64,000 nt of DNA from Oscillospiraceae bacterium (GTDB taxonomy: Bacteria; Bacillota; Clostridia; Oscillospirales; CAG-272): positions 62,001 through 126,000 of the forward strand of contig SVTY01000004.1 in the NCBI GenBank assembly GCA_015063535.1. Reading direction: 5' to 3'. Both the position numbers and the translations under genes were made by a program. The notes beneath the pieces are model-generated. The model did not search any database, was not told where the DNA came from, and was given only the letters and a program-made list of their open reading frames with translations. Shown here one piece after another: positions 15,006 to 23,350 of this stretch (positions are counted from its first letter, which is position 1; each line of letters begins with the position of its first letter).

Positions 15006-18000
15006 ATGGCATATAAAACACGGCAACAGATCTATCAAGAAAATCTGGCAAGGAGAGCCGGATATCTGAAATCTCCCGCGCAGCGCAGAGCCGAAGCGCA
15101 GGAGCGTCTCAGAGCGGCGCAAGCCGCCAAGCAGGCACAGGCGCAGGAGGTGGAGACAAAGATCAAGGCGGCATCTGAAAATGTCAATCCGATCTGGCGA
15201 ACCTTATCAACGGTAAATCGTGTTCATGGCAAGGTCGCCACGGGTGCGTTGGGGGCGATCGAGGGCTTGGTCGATACGGTGATCGGCATCGGCGGAGCGA
15301 TCGGCGGTGTCTTTGACGACGACATTCAAGAGGGGGCGCAGAAGATCATCGCCTACAACGCCACCGAGGAATGGGTGGGCAAGCACATCGACGAGCTGAC
15401 CAAATATTCCTATACCGAAGGAAACAAGGTCGGCGAGATCATCGAGGGCGTGGCATCGGGCGTGGGTCAGATGCTTCCCACTGTGGCGGCGGCAGCCATT
15501 ACGGGCGGCGGCTCGTTGGCAACCACAGCGGCAACCAAAGCCGTCAGCCTTGGCGTCACGGCAACCAGTGCCGCAGGCAATGCCATGCAGGATGCCTACA
15601 ACGAAGGCGCCGACTACTATCAGGGTCTTGCCTACGGCGCCACCAGCGGTGCTTTGGAGGCGGTCACCGAAAAGCTCTCGGGCGGAACCATCGGAAGGAT
15701 CACAGGCGTGGGCAAGGGCTTTGCCGATGATGCACTGAAGAACGTGGGCAAAACGGGCATTGCCCGCATTGCCAAGGAAGCCGTCGGCGAGGGCGTGGAG
15801 GAAATGATCACCGAAGCGGCAAGCCCTGCCCTGAAGAGCATTTACAAGGGAAGAGAGGGGCTTCGGGAATACGGCACGCTCGAATTTTACGGACAGGTGG
15901 GAGAAGCGGGCCTTGTGGGTGCTCTGACCTCCGTGGCATTCGGACAGACGGTCGGCAGAGCCACTCTGCGGGGCGGCAATGCGGACATCAACGAAGCATT
16001 GGAATCCATCCGAGAGATCGACCAAAAGACCGACAAGCGGATCATCACCTCCGATCTGACCGAGCGGGATATGGAAAGCATATCCCGGGCAAAGGGAGAA
16101 AACTATCGGAATATCGAGCAGGTGCTGAAGAAGATGGACGGCGAAAAGCGGGCGAAGATGATGACCCGCTACGGCTTTGACGGTATGTTCGATTCCGATG
16201 GCACGCTGAGAGCTGATTTTGCCGCCTCCAACGGCTTTTCGGTATCGGATGGGAAAGTGGTCGCCAACACGCAGAACCGTGTCACAGAGGCAAATTTACG
16301 CTATGTGGCACCGTCTCTGCGGAACAACCGCACCCGCATTGCCGAGGACTTGGCGGCGATCAATGAACGCCGCAGCGAGGGAAGCGCTCCTGTTGCGGTG
16401 TTCGGCGGTACGCTGTCCGCCGAGGGCGAGCAGGCATACAGCCGCTTGAAGGCGGCTGTGGCGAAGCTGAACCGCAAGGCGAACAGCCGTATCAATGTCA
16501 CCGTCGTTACCGCCAACCCCGATTTCCAAGGCGTCTCCGTGCAAAAAAATAACATCTACATTGCTGCAGATGTGTTGGAAAACACCGCCCTTGCTGAACA
16601 GCTTGCCAAGCAAGTCGAGCAGACGGAGCAAACCGAGCAAGACACAGCTCTTGACAATTTCGCCGAGGTGAGGTATAATAGAAAAAGCGATACCGAAGAT
16701 TTATATACCGCTACGGATGCTTTTGTAAAAGAGGTTCACTATGTGGACAGGCATTCCTTCGCACGAAGTCTTGCCAATAAAACCTCCGATATCCAAGAGG
16801 GCGAAACCAAGAATTTACATATTTATTGTGCTAAGAATATTTATGTATTTGAAGCAGTCGGATACATGCAGGGTACGATGATTTTTTCGGTAAGTACGGA
16901 TGCAAAAAAACAAAAAGAAAAAGAGAGAGGGAGATTTTATTATGGCACTGACCGAAACCGAAAAGAAACTGATTTTGGAGCTGGCAGAAACCGTATTGAG
17001 CGAGGACGATCAAATCACTACACTGACAGTTTTGCAAACAGAGGAACAGAGAAAGCAAATGATTCGCTTCTTGCAGGAGAATCCCAACGCAACAGAGCAG
17101 GAGATTTTGAAAGAAGAAGTGAGGCTAATCAAGATACACGGGAAGAAGTAGATAGAATTGTTCATGAACTTCGGAAAAAATATGGAGAGGATTCAGCGCA
17201 AACAAATAAAATAAGAGATACCGCCGACCGAATTAACGGCCTTGAGCGCCCCAAACCAAACGAGGGTTACGCTCTAACAAACGGTATCTCTGATGATAGT
17301 ATATCAGATTCTTCCGAAAAAGTCAATACCGATTCGAAAAAAATTTCACATACCCCTATCAACACCGACCACGCCGTGAAAACGCTGATCCACGAAACGA
17401 CCCACTTTGAAGAGGGAACGCCCGAATATTACGAGTTCATTCGTTTCCTTGCCGAGGATGAAAGTCTGATCGAGGAAACGATCCAAATGCTTACCGAAGA
17501 AAAGACAGGGTATGGCTTTACCAAGGAGCAGGCGAGTGTCGCCATGCAGAAGTTCGAAAACGGCGAGAAGCTCACCGAGGCGGAGCGGGAATTTATTTCC
17601 GAGCTAAACGCCCACGCCTCCGAGAAGCTGCTGGGCGGCAGTCAGGCGTTCATTGAAAAGTTAATACGGGGCGACAGCACACTGGCAGAGAGGGTGCTGG
17701 GCCGCATCACCGACGCTAAGGCGGCATTGGAGAGCCACCGTTCCCCCACCGCCCGAGGGCAGTATCTGCGCCTGAAGCGTGCGGAGCAACTCTATATGAA
17801 AGCCATTTCCGCCGCCGGTATGGGGTACTACAATGGTAAGATTACGGTGAGGGAAGAAGAGGAGCAGAAACAGTACAATAGAAAAACTCAGATAGATGAT
17901 CGGTTACAAATAGAAGTTTTGCGATCTATTGGCAGAAAGAGTATCAATGATTTTACATCGGAGGATATTCAAAAGACAGAATATTGGGCGAGAAAGTTCT

Positions 18001-21000
18001 ATGCGGAGCTTGGAACAAAATCGCCATTTTTCCGTGCGCAGTTTGGTGATTGGAGAGCACATGATGCGACACCCATTCAATTGATACCGATCACCACTAT
18101 CAACGTAGAAAATGCTCTTTCGAATATGCCAACAGGAATCTTTTCAAATAATGATGCTGGCTGGAATATTTCTGTTGGTAGTCTTGGGAAAAATGATACC
18201 GTCAGCCATTCAGGCAGAGAAAAGATTTCTGTAAAAATGCTTTCGGAAATCAAAAAAATTATTGAAAGTGCTGTCCTTCTCGATACCGAAGTATCTGTAA
18301 AGGATAGTTCTAAAAAACACAATGAAACTGCTTTTATGCATAAGCTTTATGCTCCTGTTGTCTACAACGGACAGCACTACATTGCAAAAGTAACAGTTGA
18401 AGAGTATGGAAGCAATGAATCAAGCAAGCGTTTTTACAACCTTCGAGGCATAAAAATAGACCTTGCCGGCGGTACCCCGAATGCAAAAGCATCCTACGGC
18501 ACAGTGCCAAACACAAGGTCTATAAATAGTATAGCAGACCTGTTTGCCTTTGTCAAGGAGTATGATAAAAAATTTTCTCCCAAGCCTGTCAATAAAATGC
18601 TTTTGAATGTAGATGGAACACCCAAGGTGATGTATCATCAGACGGAAGAGAGATTCGATGGTTATAATCCTGATATCAAATTTTCCCGAAAAGAAACTGC
18701 GGAAACCGATTTCTTGGCAGAGGCGAAACGTTCCAACGAGAAAGTCACGATGACCAAAGGACAGTTGGAAAAGCAACGTGCCAATCTGTATGGCGAAAAA
18801 GTATTTAGCAAAAAGGATGTTGCCGAAGCGGTGAACGACATTGAAATTTTGGAGAAAATCGGAAAGAACATTGCCGATCGGAAAAGACCTGAGCTTGAGG
18901 CACAGCTGGCGCAAGCGAAAACACAAAAAGAAAAAAGGGCAATTGAAACAAGAATAAAATACTTAGAGCAAAATGCGATTGCTGAAATGCGGAACAGATT
19001 GACTGACCATTTGTGGACGGGCTTCAACCAAAGACGAGATTCGCAAGCATATGAAAACTACGCCGAGATCATGTATAAAAAAATACATGCCGAATTTATG
19101 AGCGAAACAAACCATGATATGGATACCGATGAAGTTTGGGAGATGGACAGGCAGATCGGACAGGCATTGCGGACGATCATCAAGTCCGGCAAGCTTTCCA
19201 AATATGAAACCAAAATGCTGGAAACAACGGCGGCATATTGGCGAGATCAATACAGGCAAGGTCAGGAACGCACCAAGCTTCTCGGTACGCTGATGAATCA
19301 AACGCAGAAGCTCAAGGAGCTGAAATCGGGAGCCTTTCTGAATGCCTCCGTGTACAAAAGCGACGTGTTCAAGTCCACCGTCGAACAGCTATCACGGATC
19401 AATTATCGGGGCAATCTGAATGTCATGGGTACTCGGAAGCTCATTGCCGATCTGCTTGACTGGTATCAAAGCGATAATCCAATGCTTGGATATGTGGACG
19501 AAGCGAACACCGGCTATTTCCGACAGGAAGTGGCGGATGCCATGCGGATGATCGCCGAGGGCGATAAGGGCTTGAGCAATCAGGAGTTGCAGATGCTCGG
19601 TGAGGTGATCCTGCCGCATTGCATATTCATTGTGGAAAATTTCAACAAGGTCTACCGAGAGGGCAAATACATCGAAGCCATGCCCTTGGCAAAAATGTAC
19701 GTCAAGAAGCTGCAAGCCATGAAGCATCGAAAGGACGGCTTGACCAAAAAGTATCTGCGTACCTTTGGCGATCCCGCCTCTCTGATGCGTTATGCCGACG
19801 GCTATGACCCGAACGGATTCTTTACGCAAACCTTTGAGGAGCTCCGAGAGGGAGCGATCGGCGCCTCCGTGACAGAGAGGGAGCTGTTGCGGGAATTTGA
19901 AGCCTTCCTCCATGGAAAAGGGAAGGGGGACTATCGCAAGCATCTGGAAAAGGATACCGTCACCTATCTCGGCAAAGAGATGTCTGTCCGCCATGCCATC
20001 TGCCTGTATATGACACACAAGCGAAAGCAGGCGGTAAAGGGATTGTGCCTGTCAGGGATCGAATTGGAGATTGACGGCAATCGTGTGCGCCTGCCGGCAT
20101 TGATCGCAGAGGATGGAAAAAAGCATTCTGCGCAAGAAATGCAGGCAACGGTGGATGCCTCCGCTGCGAAACTGCTTGAACAGTTCTCGGAGCAGGACAA
20201 GAAGCTGATCGAGATCATGGAAAAAAGCTTTGCTCGGAGCTCGACTTTAAAAGAAAATACCGATAGGAAGCGTTTTGGATTTTCCAACGTGTTAAAGAGT
20301 GGCTATTATTTCCCAATACGTCGGGCAAACGTAGCGCATAATGTGGACGAGAGCTTTTTTGCAGAGGTCGACCGTGTGACGCATCTCGGATTTAATAAAG
20401 ATACCGTGCAGGGAGCGGCGGGAGCTTTGCTGATCGAACCGATCGACACAGTATTTACCCGCCACATGAGAGGAATTGCTATGTATGCGAACTTGGCGAT
20501 TCCTACCGACAATTTCAACCGCTTGCTGAACTTGAACACGGAAAGCAATCACAATCTGCCGATCAGTGTTCTTTCCGAGATTCAAAGCACAGCCGTAAGC
20601 ACAGAAATGTTCAAATACCTCAAGGAGCTCAAAGAGAGCATTGAAGGGGTCAACCGCTCCGAACAGAGTGCCAAGTGGTTCAACCGTGCTGTCGGTCATA
20701 TTCGCAGCGGCTTTGCCAAGTTCCAGCTCGGCGCCAATGCGAAGGTGCTCATCACCCAAACATCTTCTTTATTTGCCGCAACAAGTGTGCTGGACTATGA
20801 TTGTGTCGTCAAGGGACTTGCGATCCAAAACGCCTATGCCGAGGTCGATACATACTGTCCGCTTGCCATGGTGAGAAATTCGGATAATACCGTTGCGCTG
20901 GCGCAGGGTGTTTTGGATAAGACGGGGAAGGTCGGAGATATCATCATGAAGCCGATTGGTGCTGTCGATCGCTTGGTGGTTACCCGCTTATTCGGTGCTT

Positions 21001-22475
21001 GCCAATATCAGATCGAAAAGAACGGCGGTGCCAAGGTCGGAACGGTGGAAAACAAGCAAGCCGCCGGAGAACTGTTGAAAAAGGTGATTTTGGAAACCCA
21101 GCAGAATGCCTTGGCAACCGAACGCTCGGCGGCAATGCGGAGCAGCAATGAGCTGTTGCGATCACTCCCCATGTTCACGGCGGATGCTATGAAGGTATTT
21201 GGTCGTGTTCTCGATTCGTTCGGAGAGGTCAAAACACTCCGTGCGCTGTTGAAGAATCCGAACATATCCGAGTCAGAGAGAGATGCCGTGCGCAAGCGTC
21301 TGAAAGAAGCTGAGCGGAACCTGAGAAAATCGGTCGGCGCATTGATGACAAACGCCTTGTATATGGCACTGATCGCATATTTCTTTCAATGGCTGTACCG
21401 AAAAAACAAGGACGAGGAGCCGGAGGAGCAGGTATTGGCTGTGGCGTTGGATTTTGTGGGAAATATGATCGGCGGCTTGCCGATCCTCAACGATGTGTAT
21501 TCCTACTTTACCGACGGATATGAGGTGAGCAATTTCTTTTACAGTGCGCTGAACGATACGCTGGAGGGTGCAAACGCCCTCAAGGAGCTGGCAATGGCGG
21601 CGGCATCGGGAGAGGAGATATCCAAGCAGGATATCGCATCGAGTGCCCGCAAAGCGATCTATGCCGCCTGTCAGCTCTTGGGACTCCCCGTGAGAAATGC
21701 CTACAATCTGACGGCAGGAATCATCGGACATCTTTCTCCGTCTGCCGGCTATTGGCTGGATGACCTCTTTTACAAGCAAAGCTACCGTTCCGATCTGAAG
21801 GAAGCCATCGAAAACGAGGATGAAAAAATGATCGCCACGATCGCAGGACTTCTGACCGATGCGAATATCGGCGGACAAAGCAAGACCGTTCGTGCGGAGG
21901 TCAGCGGCTTGGTCGCAAAGGGATATACGGGCGTTCTGCCCCGAAGCCTTGGCGACACCGTGACCTATGACGGAGAGCAGATCGAGCTGACAAAAGCGCA
22001 GAAAAAACGATTCAGGGCGATCTATGACATTGCCGATGAGAGCGTTGAGACGCTGGTGACGCTGTCCTTGTATCGGGAGGCGGAGGATTCCGTCAAAGCC
22101 AAGGCGATTCGCTGGATCTATGACACTTACTATTTTTTGGCGATGTCGGATGTGCTGGGGATCGAAAGCAGTAAAAATGTTCTGCTTGCGGAAGCCATCG
22201 ACATAGAGAAGCTGGCGATTATCCTCTGTACCGCCCGAAGCATTGAGGCGGACAAGGATCGCTCCGGCAAGTCGATCCAAGGATCGAGAAAGAAAAAGAT
22301 CATTGCCTATATTGAATCCATGCGGCTTTCCGCCGCACAAAAACACATTGTCCTCGGTAGCTTGGGATACAAGCAGACACAGGGAAGGGATAAGGTACAG
22401 GCGTATATCAACACACTGAATCTGACTGCCGACGAGAAAAAAGAGCTGTTGAAATACAGCGGATACGCAGCGTAA
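15006..22475 (+). CDS. Giant polyvalent internal virion protein (2,489 aa) with metallopeptidase and nuclease-type domains
   Basis: Domains in order: charged N-terminus; glycine/alanine-rich hydrophobic segments (about 70-105 and 155-230) that could insert in membranes; a putative small nuclease/toxin-type domain (about 552-635; HYVDRHSFARSLANKTSDI); a low-complexity R/N/G/E stretch (about 640-720) over an embedded out-of-frame ORF; a zincin with HETTH at 796-800 and a downstream Glu-rich ELNAHASEKLLGG, matching the MPTase-PolyVal type; an LPD/Barnase-EndoU-ColicinE5-RelE-like domain (about 1006-1200; FRAQFGDWRAHD, AFMHKLYAPVVYNG); a very short ART-PolyVal stub (GTPKVMYHQTEERFDGYNPD); then about 1,250 residues of ejection-protein type ending with a membrane helix near 2112. 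Such proteins are thought to enter the cell with phage DNA. It is last in the late operon. Confidence 0.82.
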   Translation: MAYKTRQQIYQENLARRAGYLKSPAQRRAEAQERLRAAQAAKQAQAQEVETKIKAASENVNPIWRTLSTVNRVHGKVATGALGAIEGLVDTVIGIGGAIGGVFDDDIQEGAQKIIAYNATEEWVGKHIDELTKYSYTEGNKVGEIIEGVASGVGQMLPTVAAAAITGGGSLATTAATKAVSLGVTATSAAGNAMQDAYNEGADYYQGLAYGATSGALEAVTEKLSGGTIGRITGVGKGFADDALKNVGKTGIARIAKEAVGEGVEEMITEAASPALKSIYKGREGLREYGTLEFYGQVGEAGLVGALTSVAFGQTVGRATLRGGNADINEALESIREIDQKTDKRIITSDLTERDMESISRAKGENYRNIEQVLKKMDGEKRAKMMTRYGFDGMFDSDGTLRADFAASNGFSVSDGKVVANTQNRVTEANLRYVAPSLRNNRTRIAEDLAAINERRSEGSAPVAVFGGTLSAEGEQAYSRLKAAVAKLNRKANSRINVTVVTANPDFQGVSVQKNNIYIAADVLENTALAEQLAKQVEQTEQTEQDTALDNFAEVRYNRKSDTEDLYTATDAFVKEVHYVDRHSFARSLANKTSDIQEGETKNLHIYCAKNIYVFEAVGYMQGTMIFSVSTDAKKQKEKERGRFYYGTDRNRKETDFGAGRNRIERGRSNHYTDSFANRGTEKANDSLLAGESQRNRAGDFERRSEANQDTREEVDRIVHELRKKYGEDSAQTNKIRDTADRINGLERPKPNEGYALTNGISDDSISDSSEKVNTDSKKISHTPINTDHAVKTLIHETTHFEEGTPEYYEFIRFLAEDESLIEETIQMLTEEKTGYGFTKEQASVAMQKFENGEKLTEAEREFISELNAHASEKLLGGSQAFIEKLIRGDSTLAERVLGRITDAKAALESHRSPTARGQYLRLKRAEQLYMKAISAAGMGYYNGKITVREEEEQKQYNRKTQIDDRLQIEVLRSIGRKSINDFTSEDIQKTEYWARKFYAELGTKSPFFRAQFGDWRAHDATPIQLIPITTINVENALSNMPTGIFSNNDAGWNISVGSLGKNDTVSHSGREKISVKMLSEIKKIIESAVLLDTEVSVKDSSKKHNETAFMHKLYAPVVYNGQHYIAKVTVEEYGSNESSKRFYNLRGIKIDLAGGTPNAKASYGTVPNTRSINSIADLFAFVKEYDKKFSPKPVNKMLLNVDGTPKVMYHQTEERFDGYNPDIKFSRKETAETDFLAEAKRSNEKVTMTKGQLEKQRANLYGEKVFSKKDVAEAVNDIEILEKIGKNIADRKRPELEAQLAQAKTQKEKRAIETRIKYLEQNAIAEMRNRLTDHLWTGFNQRRDSQAYENYAEIMYKKIHAEFMSETNHDMDTDEVWEMDRQIGQALRTIIKSGKLSKYETKMLETTAAYWRDQYRQGQERTKLLGTLMNQTQKLKELKSGAFLNASVYKSDVFKSTVEQLSRINYRGNLNVMGTRKLIADLLDWYQSDNPMLGYVDEANTGYFRQEVADAMRMIAEGDKGLSNQELQMLGEVILPHCIFIVENFNKVYREGKYIEAMPLAKMYVKKLQAMKHRKDGLTKKYLRTFGDPASLMRYADGYDPNGFFTQTFEELREGAIGASVTERELLREFEAFLHGKGKGDYRKHLEKDTVTYLGKEMSVRHAICLYMTHKRKQAVKGLCLSGIELEIDGNRVRLPALIAEDGKKHSAQEMQATVDASAAKLLEQFSEQDKKLIEIMEKSFARSSTLKENTDRKRFGFSNVLKSGYYFPIRRANVAHNVDESFFAEVDRVTHLGFNKDTVQGAAGALLIEPIDTVFTRHMRGIAMYANLAIPTDNFNRLLNLNTESNHNLPISVLSEIQSTAVSTEMFKYLKELKESIEGVNRSEQSAKWFNRAVGHIRSGFAKFQLGANAKVLITQTSSLFAATSVLDYDCVVKGLAIQNAYAEVDTYCPLAMVRNSDNTVALAQGVLDKTGKVGDIIMKPIGAVDRLVVTRLFGACQYQIEKNGGAKVGTVENKQAAGELLKKVILETQQNALATERSAAMRSSNELLRSLPMFTADAMKVFGRVLDSFGEVKTLRALLKNPNISESERDAVRKRLKEAERNLRKSVGALMTNALYMALIAYFFQWLYRKNKDEEPEEQVLAVALDFVGNMIGGLPILNDVYSYFTDGYEVSNFFYSALNDTLEGANALKELAMAAASGEEISKQDIASSARKAIYAACQLLGLPVRNAYNLTAGIIGHLSPSAGYWLDDLFYKQSYRSDLKEAIENEDEKMIATIAGLLTDANIGGQSKTVRAEVSGLVAKGYTGVLPRSLGDTVTYDGEQIELTKAQKKRFRAIYDIADESVETLVTLSLYREAEDSVKAKAIRWIYDTYYFLAMSDVLGIESSKNVLLAEAIDIEKLAIILCTARSIEADKDRSGKSIQGSRKKKIIAYIESMRLSAAQKHIVLGSLGYKQTQGRDKVQAYINTLNLTADEKKELLKYSGYAA
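16942..17151 (+). CDS. Embedded out-of-frame small gene (candidate immunity or regulatory protein)
   Basis: This lies entirely inside the 2,489-aa gene in another frame. From ATG 16942 it encodes 69 residues: MALTETEKKLILELAETVLS...EEQRKQMIRFLQENPNATEQ. A GGGAG ribosome site lies 8 bases upstream, better placed than for the track's earlier ATG at 16900. The composition (Leu/Glu/Lys/Ile helices, acidic) is that of a real folded protein, whereas the host frame here reads as Arg/Asn/Gly/Ser-rich low complexity. Similar small acidic proteins accompany toxin-type phage minor head proteins in Clostridia (recalled, not searched). It directly follows the putative nuclease-type segment, so an immunity role is a reasonable but unproven inference. 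Confidence 0.55.
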   Translation: MALTETEKKLILELAETVLSEDDQITTLTVLQTEEQRKQMIRFLQENPNATEQEILKEEVRLIKIHGKK

Positions 22476-22477
22476 AA

Positions 22478-22512
22478 AAGGGGGAACCGTTCAGGTTCCC
22501 CTCACTTTATCC
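22478..22512 (+). terminator. Terminator of the phage late operon
   Basis: GGGGAACC (22481-22488) pairs with GGTTCCCC (22494-22501) across a 5-base loop, 5 bases after the stop of the polyvalent gene, followed by a mixed T-rich tail (TCACTTTATCCTT). The tail is weak but the position is appropriate for ending late transcription. Confidence 0.75.
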
Positions 22513-22582
22513 TTGTAAATATACTATATGATATTGAATTGTGCGGAATTTTGCCGAATTGTACTTTTTTTCTCAAAATGTA

Positions 22583-22611
22583 TTGACAAATTCACACAGT
22601 GATGATATAAT
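22583..22611 (+). promoter_or_regulatory. Consensus promoter of the antisense antitoxin RNA
   Basis: TTGACA (22583-22588), a 17-base spacer and TATAAT (22606-22611) form a perfect sigma-A promoter. No protein gene follows on this strand. The short transcript ends at a hairpin at 22,659-22,693, giving an RNA of about 80 nt. Confidence 0.88.
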
Positions 22612-22617
22612 TAAAAA

Positions 22618-22700
22618 CAGAGGAGCACCGATGACGGTTGCTTCTCCAGTTAAGTTAAAATAACCGCCTTGGTTCGAAGCAGAGGCGGTTATTTCTTTTT
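22618..22700 (+). ncRNA. Antisense RNA antitoxin of a type I toxin-antitoxin locus
   Basis: The RNA is predicted to run from about 22,618, 7 bases after a perfect -10 box, to the T-run after the hairpin AATAACCGCCT (22659-22669)/AGGCGGTTATT (22683-22693). Its 3' end overlaps the 3' end of the toxin gene on the minus strand, and the hairpin serves as terminator for both directions. This is the arrangement of RatA/txpA-like and 'holin-like toxin' loci of Firmicutes. Boundaries are predicted from sequence, and base-pairing beyond the 3' overlap was not established. Confidence 0.72.
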
Positions 22701-22772
22701 ATGATCGATGTATGTGAGTAGGGCAAGTATAAATCCTGCAATCAGGAACAACTGCTCGATCGTCAAGTACAT
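22689..22772 (-). CDS. Type I toxin, 27-residue membrane peptide (putative holin-like toxin family)
   Basis: From ATG 22772 the peptide is MYLTIEQLFLIAGFILALLT...DHKKK: a short N-terminus, one transmembrane helix and a basic end, the pattern of TxpA/'putative holin-like toxin' peptides. The ribosome site GGAGGTGAT is a 9-base match to the 16S end and lies at correct distance from this ATG; the ATG two codons earlier is too close to it. The site is buried in an 8-bp hairpin (CCTTCCCG/CGGGGAGG in the mRNA), so translation is probably gated. The track's 63-aa version uses untranslated leader. Located at the prophage right end, it likely stabilises the prophage or acts in phage defence. Confidence 0.75.
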   Translation of the reverse strand: MYLTIEQLFLIAGFILALLTYIDHKKK

Positions 22773-22780
22773 TGGCATCA

Positions 22781-22802
22781 CCTCCCCGTTTTGTCGGGAA
22801 GG
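22781..22802 (-). promoter_or_regulatory. SD-sequestering hairpin in the toxin mRNA leader
   Basis: In the minus-strand transcript CCTTCCCG pairs with CGGGGAGG (one U-G pair) around the loop ACAAAA, placing the toxin's ribosome site in the 3' arm. Such burial of the SD is a known feature of type I toxins, where processing or opening of the leader is needed before translation. Confidence 0.6.
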
Positions 22803-22884
22803 CAAAAAGAAATCTGCGTTCCCGAGAATCGGGAAGCAACCGCCACCGAAATTTGGTGTCCCTCTGGGCATTACTGCCATTCAT

Positions 22885-22913
22885 AGTATAACACAGTCAA
22901 GCGGATTTGTCAA
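22885..22913 (-). promoter_or_regulatory. Toxin promoter
   Basis: On the minus strand TTGACA (22913-22908), a 17-base spacer and TATACT (22890-22885) form a near-consensus promoter. Transcription would begin near 22,878, giving a leader of about 105 nt before the toxin ATG. Confidence 0.82.
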
Positions 22914-22926
22914 GAGAAAACCGCAC

Positions 22927-22957
22927 AAAAGGGAGGGGGAGCTTGAAGCTCCCCCTT
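22927..22957 (-). terminator. Terminator after the DUF6514-like gene
   Basis: GGGGGAGCTT (22935-22944) and AAGCTCCCCC (22946-22955) are inverted repeats, and the minus-strand transcript continues into CCCTTTTG. It lies directly downstream of the minus-strand gene at 22,961 and upstream of the toxin promoter, isolating the two. Confidence 0.72.
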
Positions 22958-22960
22958 GGG

Positions 22961-23254
22961 TCATACAGTTGGCACAGCACACTCGACCAGAAAATCTTCC
23001 AGTACATCGGGAAGTTGGTTCGGATCAAGCTGCTTTGCGGTGCAGAGGTCGGCAAGCCGTTCGATTTCCTCGAAGTCGGTGGAGACATCTGACACAAAGG
23101 CAATTTCTTCCTCGGTTGTTCGAACGCTGATGGCGTATGACACGTAGGTGCCAAGCTCGTCCGAGTGAAGTGTTTCCTGTACCGGGACATACCGGTAGTG
23201 CGGCGTGCGCCGGAAAACAAGGTTGGGGTGTGAAGAATTGTGTTGTTTGGACAT
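22961..23254 (-). CDS. DUF6514-like small protein at the prophage right end
   Basis: A 97-residue protein with the pattern YVSYAISVRTTEEEIAFVSD...STDFEEIERLADLCTAKQLD and a C-terminal acidic helix, which I recognise as DUF6514-like; function is unknown. It starts at ATG 23254 behind AGGAGGGACCACTC. It lies between the toxin and the interrupted ATPase, outside the late operon and on the opposite strand, so it may be expressed in the lysogen. Whether it belongs to the phage or to an older insertion cannot be decided here. Confidence 0.6.
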   Translation of the reverse strand: MSKQHNSSHPNLVFRRTPHYRYVPVQETLHSDELGTYVSYAISVRTTEEEIAFVSDVSTDFEEIERLADLCTAKQLDPNQLPDVLEDFLVECAVPTV

Positions 23255-23350
23255 GAGTGGTCCCTCCTATAAAAATATATATTTGAGAACGCCTTGCGGC
23301 GCGGTCTCCATACTTAACAGCTATAAAAGAATAAACCTGAAGGATTACCT
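23255..23350. other. Predicted prophage right boundary (attR region)
   Basis: The frame of the ATPase downstream is open upstream only to a TAA at 23324-23326; then the codons read K-N-K-P-E-G-L-P-M-M-I-A. PEGLP is the invariant membrane helix 4 motif of P-type ATPases and should be preceded by about 280 residues that are absent. Host homology therefore begins between 23,327 and 23,336, and everything to the left is inserted DNA. The exact core cannot be fixed without the left junction. The gap also holds a small CGCC-TTGC-GGCG hairpin near 23,291. Confidence 0.65.

Noticed and set aside
22699-22884. 61-63-aa minus-strand ORFs over the toxin leader
   Set aside because: They run through the structured leader from near the predicted transcription start; the 27-aa peptide has the correct ribosome site.
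23255-23350. tRNA gene as prophage attachment site
   Set aside because: No tRNA-like cloverleaf was found at the right boundary; the target is the ATPase coding sequence.
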